The translations under genes were made by a program, and so were the position numbers. A stretch of DNA of 64,000 nt, taken from NCBI RefSeq assembly GCF_006715165.1, contig NZ_VFMS01000001.1, positions 3,038,001-3,102,000 on the forward strand. The letters are read 5' to 3'. Source of the DNA: Arthrobacter sp. SLBN-122. GTDB lineage: Bacteria > Actinomycetota > Actinomycetes > Actinomycetales > Micrococcaceae. Shown in pieces: positions 17,536-27,121 of the stretch. How positions within the stretch are numbered: position 1 is the stretch's first letter; the number at the start of each line of letters is the position of its first letter. The notes beneath the pieces were generated by a model that worked only from the letters and a program-made list of their open reading frames with translations, was not told the origin of the DNA and ran no database searches.

Positions 17536-19116
17536 CTATCGCAGGTCTCCCAGCCCCAGTTCCCGGAGCGCCTTGTCGAGCACAGCCCACACTTCTGCCG
17601 TCCCTGCTGATCGCTCTTCGCGTGCGAGGGCAAGGAGCTGCCGTCGTAAGTGGAGTTCGTCGTCGCCAAGTCCTTGGTTATAAGCGGGGGCCAACAGATA
17701 CGAATGGTTGTCCGTCGCGCAGGTGGCCATCATGTCCAAGAATATTTCGAGCTCCCTTCCAGCTGTTACGAGCGCGGTGTGAACGTCGGCCGGGCCGGCG
17801 TCGGACGCCGGCGCGCCGGCCATAGGGAGGATGTCCAGTTTCCCTGCCCAGACCAGCTTTTGCAGTGGTTCATGAAAGAGCGAGAGCACCGTGCCCATCT
17901 GGTGGTTCTTGGAGGCGTCGATAGGAAGTGCGCGCCGGACGTCGTGGACGATCTCATGGAAATGGTCGTCGGCGAGCCCGAAGCCGACAAACAGCAAATG
18001 ATGGGTCAGCAAGTGCGCCTTGACCAGCGCGGATAGCGCATCGCGGTTGCTGTTGTAGCCGAGGTAGTCGTCTCGGGTCAGCACGATGCTCTCCGGCTCG
18101 CTCACGGACCCGTGAAGTTTCAGTAGCCAGTTGTTGCCGACTGCGGGAATGTTCTCAGGTATGACGGTCCGCGGACGCTGGGCGTCGCTGCAAGCCATTT
18201 CGAAAAGCCGATCGTAGTTCAAGGTGATCGCCCCGGGGGAGGGCAGCGTGGCAAGCAGAGCGGGCGCCAGCCCGTACCTCGGCAGATCGACTGCTTCCGC
18301 CACCGCCTGTCCGAAGGCCGCAGTGGACCCGTGCTGGTCGGCATAGAGTTGCTCGAGCACCCCGGCCTGGTCAAGCAGGCCGAGCCCCTGAAACGCCTCC
18401 GCCTCTGCTTCCTTCAAGTGGATACCGGCCCGCAGCGTGTCGAGAAGCTGGCCCCAGCTTGGCGCACCGGCGCTGACGCTGACGCCGGCGCCTAGGAACG
18501 GCACGAGGTGTCCGGCTCCTGCAATTTGGCCAAGCGACTTCGCTTTCTCCTGGAGGTGGCCATCGAGGGATGGCCAGGACGAGGGAGCGGTCGCCTCCCG
18601 CCGGAGCTTCTGGGCCAGTGAGAACGCGGACCTGTCCCGCAGCACTAGCACGAGGTCGACGCCGAATCGGGCCGCAAGTTCGGTGGCAGAATCCAGGATT
18701 GCGCGCAGGGCGGCGCCAAGGTGACCCCCGGCGCCGCCGCCGGCGGTCCCAAAGAAGGGCAAGGCAAGAAGCCGGTGAGGCCGGTGATCGGACCGAGCAG
18801 GTAGCGCCGTAAGGGCGCTGCGAACAAATGCTTCAAGGCGTTCGGCGACGGCGGTGGCGCCCCACCTGCCGTCGTCCGGGACTGCGGTCATGATCGGTAA
18901 CGGTTCCGCCGGGTCCCAAGGACGGATTGGCTCGGCCAGCACCGTTCCGTTACGGAACTCTGCCGAGGCTGACGCCAACGCCATTGTCCGCAGATTTGGA
19001 TGGGCCATAAGCCAATGTTGCTCGACGGTGACCCTGGAGTCGGTGGGGAGCAGCCACGCGTCACATTGGAGGTTGAGGATATCAGCCATGGCTACGAAAA
19101 CGTGCGGTTGAGTCAT
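17536..19116 (-). CDS. Macro-like domain fused to a SIR2 domain (defence NADase candidate)
   Basis: This is a 526-aa protein. The N-terminal 180 residues resemble a macro-type ADP-ribose-binding fold: opening strand HVFVAMADILNLQCDAWLLP, and near residue 115 LLALPFFGTAGGGAGG, a Gly-rich phosphate loop followed by DLVLVLRDRSAF. Residues 200-430 are a SIR2 domain of the defence type: FLGAGVS near 206, ITLNYDRLF near 300, LKLHGS near 333 and LLFVGFGLADDHFHE near 377. The Asn and His expected for NAD cleavage are present. Such SIR2 domains commonly deplete NAD on phage infection. A macro domain in front is a swap of the SIR2-first order in Thoeris ThsA. The macro assignment is less certain than SIR2. 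Confidence 0.8.
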   Translation of the reverse strand: MTQPHVFVAMADILNLQCDAWLLPTDSRVTVEQHWLMAHPNLRTMALASASAEFRNGTVLAEPIRPWDPAEPLPIMTAVPDDGRWGATAVAERLEAFVRSALTALPARSDHRPHRLLALPFFGTAGGGAGGHLGAALRAILDSATELAARFGVDLVLVLRDRSAFSLAQKLRREATAPSSWPSLDGHLQEKAKSLGQIAGAGHLVPFLGAGVSVSAGAPSWGQLLDTLRAGIHLKEAEAEAFQGLGLLDQAGVLEQLYADQHGSTAAFGQAVAEAVDLPRYGLAPALLATLPSPGAITLNYDRLFEMACSDAQRPRTVIPENIPAVGNNWLLKLHGSVSEPESIVLTRDDYLGYNSNRDALSALVKAHLLTHHLLFVGFGLADDHFHEIVHDVRRALPIDASKNHQMGTVLSLFHEPLQKLVWAGKLDILPMAGAPASDAGPADVHTALVTAGRELEIFLDMMATCATDNHSYLLAPAYNQGLGDDELHLRRQLLALAREERSAGTAEVWAVLDKALRELGLGDLR

Positions 19117-19305
19117 TGAATCTGTTTATCAGATGCGGGGACGCGGTTGCCGAAAGCCAATCAGTGGGGATCTACGGCCGGTCAGTACAGGCATGACAAT
19201 GATTCGGTCGTGGGTCCATCACGTGGTGATCGAAAACGCGTAGGAAAGCCAAAGAACTGGGTCCGGAACATGATGGTCGAGTTGTCGGCAATCAGATGTA
19301 GCTAT

Positions 19306-20400
19306 CTACAGCGCAATAACGTCCAGCAGTTGCTGGCGAATCTCGATCGCCGACCTTCCGAGGTCAACCGTGACTACCGCGAACCGATGGCCGCTCGAGT
19401 CGAAACTCTCCCGGATTGATTGGCCAACAGAGGGATACAGCAGGATGCCTTCCGCAGACAGTGAGAGAGGATCGTTTGCGGCTTCTTGAGACCGGACATA
19501 AGTGTAAATCTGATAGAGATGGCCGCTCTTGAAGGTCTCTCCACCGAACTGGCCCTTAGCTAGTGCAGAAGTGAATTTTGTGTCGATGATGATACGCCGC
19601 TTGGCCGTGGAGTTTTCCAGCAGAATATCCGTCTGCATTTTAGGAATGAACGCGGCGGCGCCTGGGGTTGCATGCGCGGAGTTCCAGGAAATGAACTGTC
19701 CCGCCTTGGTCTGCCAACCGGATGTAACCGCCGTGGCCCGGTAAAAGCCTCCCACCGCCCGTTCGAACAGGCGCCGGAACTCATGGTCAGTGAGGCTTGA
19801 TCGTCGAAGCCTTCCGGTTCCTTCGTCGCTTGGCAGTATGAGTTGCAGGGCCAGGCGAGCCGCGAGCAGGACCGCCCTGTCCTGCACATCGTTGCGTGAG
19901 AACCGAACGGTCGTGTCGCGGACAGCCGATCGTGTATCGGTGCCCCTGACGCCAAGATCAGACAACCGCCTAGCATCGGCTCGGCACCGATGGCTCAGCG
20001 ATTTAGAGACGACCAAGGGAGCCAAAAACGTCAAAGCGGCCTGAACCAGCCGATTTCTGGGAGTGTCGACGGTCAATTCCTCGTAGCGGCACGCCACTTG
20101 CCCCCGGCTCAGCAGCTGATGAGACTCTGTTCGCACGACGTCAATTCGGCCGCGGACTCGCCGGAGGTCGCTTTCAGTAGGAGCAAATCCCGGTGTTAGC
20201 GGCTTCTTCAGGCGGTCCGTTACGCTCGCGACAAGTATCTCACCTAGTAGGTCTGGTAGTCGCTCCGGATACTCTTCAATGCCGCTTAGCGAGGGGCTTC
20301 CAGTTTTATAGAAATCGGATGCATACAGCAAAAGCAGCCAGAGGTTTCTGACTGGAATACGGGTTTTTCCGGAAACGACCACGAAAGCATCCGGACCCAC
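19306..20400 (-). CDS. mcrC: McrC-like nuclease subunit of a type IV (McrBC) system
   Basis: This 364-aa protein starts with GTG only 2 bp after the McrB-like stop. The N-terminus IPVRNLWLLLLYASDFY is characteristic of this McrC subfamily, and VACRYEELTVDTPRNRLVQ is the conserved central segment. The nuclease core near residues 255-275, TDILLEN...RRIIIDTKF, supplies the D...(D/E)xK signature of a PD-(D/E)XK enzyme. With the McrB-like GTPase it should cleave modified DNA. The gene is complete and shows no frame damage. Confidence 0.88.
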   Translation of the reverse strand: MGPDAFVVVSGKTRIPVRNLWLLLLYASDFYKTGSPSLSGIEEYPERLPDLLGEILVASVTDRLKKPLTPGFAPTESDLRRVRGRIDVVRTESHQLLSRGQVACRYEELTVDTPRNRLVQAALTFLAPLVVSKSLSHRCRADARRLSDLGVRGTDTRSAVRDTTVRFSRNDVQDRAVLLAARLALQLILPSDEGTGRLRRSSLTDHEFRRLFERAVGGFYRATAVTSGWQTKAGQFISWNSAHATPGAAAFIPKMQTDILLENSTAKRRIIIDTKFTSALAKGQFGGETFKSGHLYQIYTYVRSQEAANDPLSLSAEGILLYPSVGQSIRESFDSSGHRFAVVTVDLGRSAIEIRQQLLDVIAL

Positions 20401-20402
20401 TT

Positions 20403-22580
20403 TTAATTCAGTCCCTCGACGAGCTTTGACACTTCTGCCTCCGCTGACGAGGGATCTTCAAACCAATATTCCTTGAGTGTCGGAGCAATTTCTGTCGTTA
20501 CTACGGCTCGGAACCAGCTCACGTACGAATCGACACGCTCCTCTGCCGGTGGCGTCACGAAGCTGTGGCCGAGCATAAACTCTGCTCCCAGCGTCGAGTC
20601 GTCCTGGATGGATGCGTTTAGAGCGTCAAAGCGGCGGCGGACGGTCTCGAGGTGGGCTACGTCGACGTTGTGTTTGGCTTTCATCCACTGCAACCAGCTC
20701 TCGTTCAAGGCAGGCGCGAGCGAAACGAACCCGAATCGCCGGCGGAACGCCAAGTCCATGATGGCAAGGGAACGATCTGCGAGATTCATCGTGCCAATGA
20801 TGTAGAGATTGCTTGGGACATGGACCGTCTCGTCGGATGCACGCGGATAAGCAAGATGGAGAGCTTCCCGGGGAGAGCGCTTCCCAGCCTCGATGAGTGT
20901 AAGGAGCTCACCGAAAACCTGGACGGGGTTTCCGCGGTTGATTTCTTCTATGAGAACGACGTGAGGCACCTCGGGAGCTGCGTTTGCGCGCTCAACCATC
21001 TCAAGGAAAGGCCCGTTCACCAAGGTTAACTTGCCGTCAGAGCCGGGACGCCACCCTCGTACGAAGTCTTCGTATGACATGTTCGGATGGAACTGCACGG
21101 CGCGGATAGCCGACTTCAGGTCTTTACTGCCGATCAATGCGTATGCCAGTCGTCGCGCCAGCCAGGTTTTGCCCGTGCCGGGAGGGCCCTGGAGGATGAT
21201 GTTCTTTTTTGACCGCCAACGCCCCAGGATGTCCGTTAGCTCGGATTCCGACACGAAGCAACCGTCGAGGACAATGTCGGCGACCGAATATGGCTTTATT
21301 GGGGACGCTGGTGCCAACTCCACTGGATCACCGTCCGCCTCGTCACTCGAATCGGTCCGCCCGGCCGGGTCGAGGAATGCCGTCCACGAAAGCTCAGGGA
21401 AGGAATGCACCGGATATTCAGGATCATCGAACTTGGCTACCAGAGTGTCCAATATGTCCAGGTATCGGCTGCCGTCCGCCTGGAACAGGTTCCCGTCCAG
21501 CATTAGAGCGGTCTTGAGGTAACGTCGCGACTGACCGTCGAGCGGCAAGAAGTTCCAAGGGCTGATCCAGAACATGCCCATACTCAGTTTTCCGCCGACA
21601 CCACGAATACTGCGGGCACGGTCATAAGCTTCGGCAAACCTGATTCGCGCCTGATCCTCTGAGGAGCTGGCCAGGTGAAGCGCTGCTTCAAAAGCGTCCC
21701 ACAGTGCATCGATGTCGCCGGGCGCCCTTTCAGGCTTGTAGGAAAAGAACCACGAGTTCTGGTTGTTCAGCAGGGGTACTGCATCGAAAGCAGTAGGCGG
21801 GGGCGTCGACACGCCCAAGGCCTTGGCCCAGTCTCCGGCCAAAGCCGTACGTTTCGTATGGGTAATTCCGCGATTGAAGGACCCGAGTACAGTAAACGGG
21901 CAGATATCGTCAAGCGGCATGGAAACGCCGTTCTCATCCTTGTCCGTCAGATAGTTAAGATTCTCGTGACGCGTCTGTAGGTTCTGGAGAGCTGCCAGGA
22001 GCTCGCCCCGACGATCCTTGTACGAAAGCAACGCAGTGGCCAACTCTTCATAAAACGGCGTCCACTGGAAGTCCTCTTCGGGACTCGGGTCCTCATCGCC
22101 AAACCGTTTGGACCAGGCCGCATCGTTGCGGAACCTGCTGATGTCCTGCTGCTCATTGTCAAAGGCGAAGCGGATCAGCGCTTCGCTCATCCAGCTCCCG
22201 GGAGCCACCTTCCAGATGGTTGCCCGTCCCGTGTAGAAGTACCATTCGCGGGGCTGCTCCAGCGGGTTCCAGTCGACGTCGACTCTGCGGCCATCGCCGT
22301 GGTTACGTGTGACACGTCCTGTTGCCTTGATGGCCATGGTTGAGACGAGGTGGCCGCGAGTGTCGAAAGGGACGCCGTGCTTCCGCACGTAGCTCGCCTT
22401 TATCGCGATGCGGTCACCGGGCCGCATGGATTTTACGAGGTCGAGGTGACGGTCCTCAAAGCCGTTCTCCCAGACTCCTTCGGCCAAGAACCGGGCGGTT
22501 TGGTCCTGGGGGTCCCGATCCGAGAAAAACGCTCCGACGAACCAGTTTTGCTTCGGGGTATTTACCTCTTCTGACAACAT
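20403..22580 (-). CDS. mcrB: McrB-like AAA+ GTPase with an EVE-like sensor domain
   Basis: This 725-aa protein is the motor of the McrBC pair. Residues about 10-150 (NWFVGAFFSDRDPQDQTARF, MRPGDRIAIKASYVRKHG, and a Trp-rich REWYFYTGRATIWKV) look like an EVE/PUA-type reader of modified bases. The AAA+ part has Walker A LQGPPGTGKTW near 466, VVLIEEINRGNP near 546 and the McrB signature GTMNLADRS near 596. The ATG at 22580 follows AGGAG by 10 nt; an upstream in-frame start would add 41 unconvincing residues. It is divergent from the DUF3427 helicase, with 137 bp between them. Type IV restriction is firm; the EVE call is from pattern only. Confidence 0.87.
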   Translation of the reverse strand: MLSEEVNTPKQNWFVGAFFSDRDPQDQTARFLAEGVWENGFEDRHLDLVKSMRPGDRIAIKASYVRKHGVPFDTRGHLVSTMAIKATGRVTRNHGDGRRVDVDWNPLEQPREWYFYTGRATIWKVAPGSWMSEALIRFAFDNEQQDISRFRNDAAWSKRFGDEDPSPEEDFQWTPFYEELATALLSYKDRRGELLAALQNLQTRHENLNYLTDKDENGVSMPLDDICPFTVLGSFNRGITHTKRTALAGDWAKALGVSTPPPTAFDAVPLLNNQNSWFFSYKPERAPGDIDALWDAFEAALHLASSSEDQARIRFAEAYDRARSIRGVGGKLSMGMFWISPWNFLPLDGQSRRYLKTALMLDGNLFQADGSRYLDILDTLVAKFDDPEYPVHSFPELSWTAFLDPAGRTDSSDEADGDPVELAPASPIKPYSVADIVLDGCFVSESELTDILGRWRSKKNIILQGPPGTGKTWLARRLAYALIGSKDLKSAIRAVQFHPNMSYEDFVRGWRPGSDGKLTLVNGPFLEMVERANAAPEVPHVVLIEEINRGNPVQVFGELLTLIEAGKRSPREALHLAYPRASDETVHVPSNLYIIGTMNLADRSLAIMDLAFRRRFGFVSLAPALNESWLQWMKAKHNVDVAHLETVRRRFDALNASIQDDSTLGAEFMLGHSFVTPPAEERVDSYVSWFRAVVTTEIAPTLKEYWFEDPSSAEAEVSKLVEGLN

Positions 22581-22717
22581 GCCTCGGAAACTCCTGTGTT
22601 CATGTAACGGCCCGATCCGGCCAAGGATCATTAGACCACCACCCAGGGCAATCTTGAGTGCATGACGCCTGAATGATCTTTCGCAGTGATTGCGGTTTTG
22701 CACGCTAACCTGGCGCA

Positions 22718-25700
22718 GTGACTAATTCCATTGGGGGAGGGGCGGCGCAGCAGCTGCCCGCAGGTTTATACGAACTACTGAATACGGACCTGCTTGGCCA
22801 GCGATTGGGCCGCAATGCAGAACTTGAGCCCATGTTTGCGGACGTAGAAGACGATGACGTCCCTGATATCCTCTCCCGTCATGTCGCCGACGCCGTTCGC
22901 GACGCTCTCGCTGCCGCGCAGCCCGCAGGCAGAGTTGCCCTGGCCAACCGGTTGCTCGAAACGTTGCAGCAAAAGGACCGCATAGCGGACGGCCCAACAG
23001 TGCTTCACTCGCTGCACCGCCCGGATACGCTCAAGCGCCGCCAGCTCCGTCGCCCCACAACAAGACTCAGCGACTCCGCGCTCCTGACCAACAGCAACGA
23101 GGACCCCAACCTGGCCGCAGAACTGCGCGCAGAAATCGAGTCAGCGGACACGGTTGACCTCCTCTGCGCCTTTGTTCGCTGGACCGGCATCAGACTCCTC
23201 GAGCCGGCCCTCGAGCAGCTCAGGGACCGGGGCGTGAAACTTCGCGTCATCACCACCACTTACATGGGCGCTACGGAACGCCGGGCCATCGACGAACTTA
23301 TCAACCGGTACGGGGCCGAGGTCAAGATCAGCTACGAAACCCACTCCACCCGGCTCCACGCGAAGGCATGGCTGTTTCGCCGCAACTCGGGCTTCCACAC
23401 CGCCTACGTGGGCAGTTCGAACCTCAGCAGCGCGGCCCTCCTCGACGGACTGGAATGGAACGTCCGGCTCAGCTCGGTAGCCACGCCCGCGCTCCTGCAG
23501 AAATTCGAGGTCACGTTCGACAGCTACTGGGAGCAGCGGACCTTCCAGCCTTACGACCCGCAAACGGACGGGGACAAGCTGGACGCGGCCCTGGCCCGCA
23601 ACGGTGGAAGGGCCACCGGCGCACCGGAGATAGACACGGGGCTGGAAGTCCAGCCCTTCCTCCACCAAAGTGAAATGCTCGAAGATCTCGAGGCGGAACG
23701 AGACAAGGGCCACCATAGCAACTTGCTCGTCGCAGCCACAGGCACAGGCAAGACCGTCATCGCGGCCCTGGACTACAAGCGGCTCAACGAAGCCGCCGGC
23801 CGGGACCTCAAACTGCTGTTCGTCGCCCACCGGCAGGAAATCCTAAAGCAATCGCTTCAGACCTACCGCCGAGTTCTTCAGAAGGGATCTTTCGGGGAGT
23901 TGTTCGTCGGGGAACACAAGCCAAAAGATTGGAAGCACGTCTTCGCCAGTGTCCAGTCTCTAGCCTCCCTCAGACTGGACAAGATCGCGCCGGACGACTT
24001 CGACGTCGTTGTCATCGACGAGTTCCACCACGCCGAAGCACCCACCTACCGCAGGATCATCGACCACCTGCGCCCCCAGGAGCTCCTCGGCCTGACCGCC
24101 ACGCCCGAACGCGGTGACGGCGTCGACGTCGCCAAGCAGTTCTTCGACGGCCGCCGGGCCAGCGAGCTGCGCCTCTGGGACGCGCTGGACGCGGACCTCC
24201 TGGTGCCGTTCCACTACTTCGGCGTCTCCGACGACGTCGACCTCAGCCGCCTGGAGTGGAAGCGCGGCAGCTACGACGTCGCTCAGCTGGACGCCCTCTA
24301 CACCGGCAATGAGGCGCGCGCCGGCAAGGTGATCCGCGAGCTCCGCGACAAGGTCACCAGCACCACGGACATGCGGGCCATCGGCTTCTGCGTCTCGGTG
24401 CCGCATGCGCTCTACATGGCAGAGGTCTTCAACCGTGCTGGCATCCCGTCCATCGCCGTCTCCGGGAAGACCGACGACGGCGAACGCGCCCTCGCGCTGC
24501 AGCAGCTGCGGGACAGGACCATCAACTGCATCTTCGCTGTCGATCTCTTCAACGAGGGCCTTGACCTGCCTGAAGTGGACACCATCCTGCTGCTCCGGCC
24601 TACTCAGAGCGCTACAGTGTTCCTGCAGCAGCTGGGCCGGGGTTTGCGGCGGGCGGAGGACAAGTCCGTGCTGACGGTACTGGACTTCATTGGCCAGCAG
24701 CGCCGCGAGTTCCGCTTTGACCTTCGCTACCGCGCCCTCACAGGATACGGGCCCAAGGAGTTGGAAAAGGCTGTGAAGGACGAGTTCCCGTTCTTGCCGT
24801 CCGGCTCCCAGCTTGTTTTGGACCGGGTGGCGCAGAAGGTGGTGCTAGACAACATGAAGGCACAGCTGCAATTCAACCGTCAGGACCTGGTTAAGGATGT
24901 AGCTTCGTATGCCGAGACGGAGTTGGCGGCCTATCTGGAGCGGTCAGGAAACGACGTGAAGTCAATTTACCGTTCTATCGGAGACTCCTGGACTGACTGC
25001 CTTCGTCGGGCCGGAGTGATTGAAGGGTTGTCACCGTTGGAGACCGTGCTGCGCGGGAAGGTCATGCAGCTGTCGAACGCGGACGAGGAGAATCTGCTGC
25101 GCCGCATGGCCGCGCTGATTCATGTCGACGATCCTGAACGTGCCGCCGCCTATTCAATGCTGGTTGCTCCCGAGGCGCCCCCCTACGCAGAGCTTGGACC
25201 CCGCGAGCAGACCTTCGCCCGGATGCTTTTTTTCACCCTGTGGCCAGACGGTGGTGGATTCAAGACTTACGACGACGGCCTGGACCATCTGCGCGGCTAC
25301 CGGTTTGTGTGCGGCGAGATTCGCCAGCTGGTGGAATTCGGAGTGGCAAGGTCAAGGCATGCGGCGAAGCGGCTGGGTGCCGGGCTACAGCATATTCCGC
25401 TGCTGACTCACGCCACCTACCGGCGGGAGGAGATCTTGGCCGCCCTGCAGTACGGCTCACTGGAGCTGGGCAAGAACGTTCAGCACCGTGAGGGCGTTGC
25501 CTGGTGCCCGGCGACGGCCACGGATGCCTTTTTCGTAACCCTCAACAAGGACGCCAAGAATCACTCCGCCACAACTATGTACAAGGACTATGCAATCAGC
25601 CCGGAGCTGTTCCATTGGGAGTCCCAGAATGCTACCTCGCCTAGCAGCCCGACCGGCCGACGCTACCTGGACCGGTTGAAGCACGAGTCTCACATCCTGC

Positions 25701-25873
25701 TATTCACCCGGGACACAGCCAAAGACGAGACGGGAGTGACCGCGCCTTTCACGTGCCTTGGTCCAGTCGACTACGTCCAGCACGCGGGGGCGAAGCCTAT
25801 TGGCATTACCTGGAGGTTGCATCGATCAATGCCGACGGACGTATTCGCTACGGCGGCGGCGGTGGCTCAGTGA
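22718..25873 (+). CDS. PLD-like nuclease / SF2 helicase / DUF3427 protein
   Basis: This 1051-aa protein starts with GTG. Residues 130-290 are a phospholipase-D-like domain with the HKD-type motif RLHAKAWLFRR and GSSNLSSAAL near 212-235. The helicase has Walker A AATGTGKTVIAA near 341, DEFHHAEAP near 434, GLTATPERGDG, EGLDLPEVD and QQLGRGLRRAED near 637. The region from about 838 on is DUF3427 (YKDYAISPELFHWESQN, HILLFTRD), which resembles the sensing part of some stand-alone restriction helicases. This architecture is recurrent in defence islands and may act as a single-protein restriction factor. Activity is not shown by sequence. Confidence 0.85.
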   Translation: MTNSIGGGAAQQLPAGLYELLNTDLLGQRLGRNAELEPMFADVEDDDVPDILSRHVADAVRDALAAAQPAGRVALANRLLETLQQKDRIADGPTVLHSLHRPDTLKRRQLRRPTTRLSDSALLTNSNEDPNLAAELRAEIESADTVDLLCAFVRWTGIRLLEPALEQLRDRGVKLRVITTTYMGATERRAIDELINRYGAEVKISYETHSTRLHAKAWLFRRNSGFHTAYVGSSNLSSAALLDGLEWNVRLSSVATPALLQKFEVTFDSYWEQRTFQPYDPQTDGDKLDAALARNGGRATGAPEIDTGLEVQPFLHQSEMLEDLEAERDKGHHSNLLVAATGTGKTVIAALDYKRLNEAAGRDLKLLFVAHRQEILKQSLQTYRRVLQKGSFGELFVGEHKPKDWKHVFASVQSLASLRLDKIAPDDFDVVVIDEFHHAEAPTYRRIIDHLRPQELLGLTATPERGDGVDVAKQFFDGRRASELRLWDALDADLLVPFHYFGVSDDVDLSRLEWKRGSYDVAQLDALYTGNEARAGKVIRELRDKVTSTTDMRAIGFCVSVPHALYMAEVFNRAGIPSIAVSGKTDDGERALALQQLRDRTINCIFAVDLFNEGLDLPEVDTILLLRPTQSATVFLQQLGRGLRRAEDKSVLTVLDFIGQQRREFRFDLRYRALTGYGPKELEKAVKDEFPFLPSGSQLVLDRVAQKVVLDNMKAQLQFNRQDLVKDVASYAETELAAYLERSGNDVKSIYRSIGDSWTDCLRRAGVIEGLSPLETVLRGKVMQLSNADEENLLRRMAALIHVDDPERAAAYSMLVAPEAPPYAELGPREQTFARMLFFTLWPDGGGFKTYDDGLDHLRGYRFVCGEIRQLVEFGVARSRHAAKRLGAGLQHIPLLTHATYRREEILAALQYGSLELGKNVQHREGVAWCPATATDAFFVTLNKDAKNHSATTMYKDYAISPELFHWESQNATSPSSPTGRRYLDRLKHESHILLFTRDTAKDETGVTAPFTCLGPVDYVQHAGAKPIGITWRLHRSMPTDVFATAAAVAQ

Positions 25874-26012
25874 ATCCGATTGCCCGGGAATGCCCTATGT
25901 GTGAAAAGCCCTGGGCACCTTGAGTGACGATGCCAGGATCCCTGATCACTCGAGTCCTCGAGGCCGATATTGTTCCTCATCCGGACGTTCGTTCTCCGCT
26001 ATCGAGGCACAA

Positions 26013-26285
26013 ATGAATCCGGTAATCATTGAACCTGAACCAGACAGGCCTATACGGATGGGCCGTTGCCCATCCTGTGGGCAGGAGAAACAACTACTCT
26101 CTGGGTCAACGCTTCTGCCAGCACACAGATGGAAGACGGGGCCAATATGTTCCGGTGGAGGCGGGGAGGCAGAGCGGGTTCGTATACGAAGGCCGTTCAG
26201 ACCGAATTTTGGCTTACCCGAACTCGGCTCAACAAGTGTCCGAGCAACACCCTCCTCACCTCCAGGAACTGGGAAACGCCGTTAA
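26013..26285 (+). CDS. Small Cys/His (zinc-ribbon-like) protein A
   Basis: A frame of about 90 aa contains CPSCGQEKQLL...H...CSGGG, a CxxC-H-C pattern typical of tiny actinobacterial zinc proteins. The ATG at 26013 has GAGG 6 nt upstream; a TTG at 25920 in the same frame is possible. The portion after the cysteines looks less protein-like. It shares the motif order with protein B downstream, suggesting duplication. Function is unknown. Confidence 0.4.
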   Translation: MNPVIIEPEPDRPIRMGRCPSCGQEKQLLSGSTLLPAHRWKTGPICSGGGGEAERVRIRRPFRPNFGLPELGSTSVRATPSSPPGTGKRR

Positions 26286-26442
26286 TATCTCGATCTGTCG
26301 TCGTTGGCCTGCACCTTGGTACTCGATCACACCGGCGGTCGCGCTGGCGACACGCGTCGTGAAGGCCCTGCAACAAATGCATGACCCCTACTGGTGTCGT
26401 AGGTCGGTCAATGTTTCGATCTTCAACTTCCTTGGGGGAAAG

Positions 26443-26793
26443 ATGGCGCATTCGGCCCGCGCAGGCGACTCAAAATGGCAGTGTCCTGCTTGCAACAGAA
26501 TCTTGGCGGCCAGGCCTCTGGCTGGAAGGGTTACGAAGCACGCAAACGGCCAAGGAGATTTGTGTAGCGGCGTGGGTAAGGCGGCAGTAAACCTCTCGGC
26601 AACAGCGGCACCAAAAGTGGGTCAGGGGGCTCGAGGAGGAATCAGAGCCCGTAAGAAAAGCCCGAAGCCCTCACCCCGGCCGACGCTGAAAATAAAGCCA
26701 TCAGAACGATCCGTCCCCGGAAACAGGGAACGCCCCGACATGCTTCCGAGTAAGAAGGCCCAGGGCTCCTTTAGCCTCCCTAAAACCGCATAA
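26443..26793 (+). CDS. Small Cys/His (zinc-ribbon-like) protein B
   Basis: This 116-aa protein starts at an ATG preceded by GGGGGA, a strong ribosome site. It begins with WQCPACNRILAARPL, a His, and DLCSGVG, again a CxxC-H-C arrangement expected to bind one zinc ion. A long Lys/Arg/Pro/Ser tail (about residues 55-116) follows and is likely disordered and nucleic-acid binding. It precedes the DUF262 nuclease on the same strand, but about 330 bp away, so an operon is uncertain. Confidence 0.5.
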   Translation: MAHSARAGDSKWQCPACNRILAARPLAGRVTKHANGQGDLCSGVGKAAVNLSATAAPKVGQGARGGIRARKKSPKPSPRPTLKIKPSERSVPGNRERPDMLPSKKAQGSFSLPKTA

Positions 26794-27121
26794 AGGACGA
26801 AGAGCACTGGACGTTGATTCAAGGCAATGCTCGGCAGGACATTGAAACCGATGCCGGCTGGCGCAGAGTGAGGCTCGGCGCTTCACAAGGCACAGGGAAA
26901 CGCCGCTGATCCGTCGTAGCATTATGGGCACAGCATTCAGCGCCTCATCTGCGATCGCTCGGCCATACATTCATGGGCGCCAAGCTGTTGCAGCGACAAG
27001 TTGAGTGTTAGCTACCCTGCCAGCTCCGTGAGTAGGAGAGCCGTAGCAGGCACAATCTGTATAGGCGGTCATTCAGGTCGCATCGCTGACAGCACCATAT
27101 TGAAGGACAGTGGGAGTGATC
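26794..27121. other. Intergenic stretch before the DUF262 gene
   Basis: About 330 bp with no convincing gene on either strand; short open frames here have irregular composition. It presumably holds the promoter of the DUF262 gene, but no clear -35/-10 pair was seen. Confidence 0.4.
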
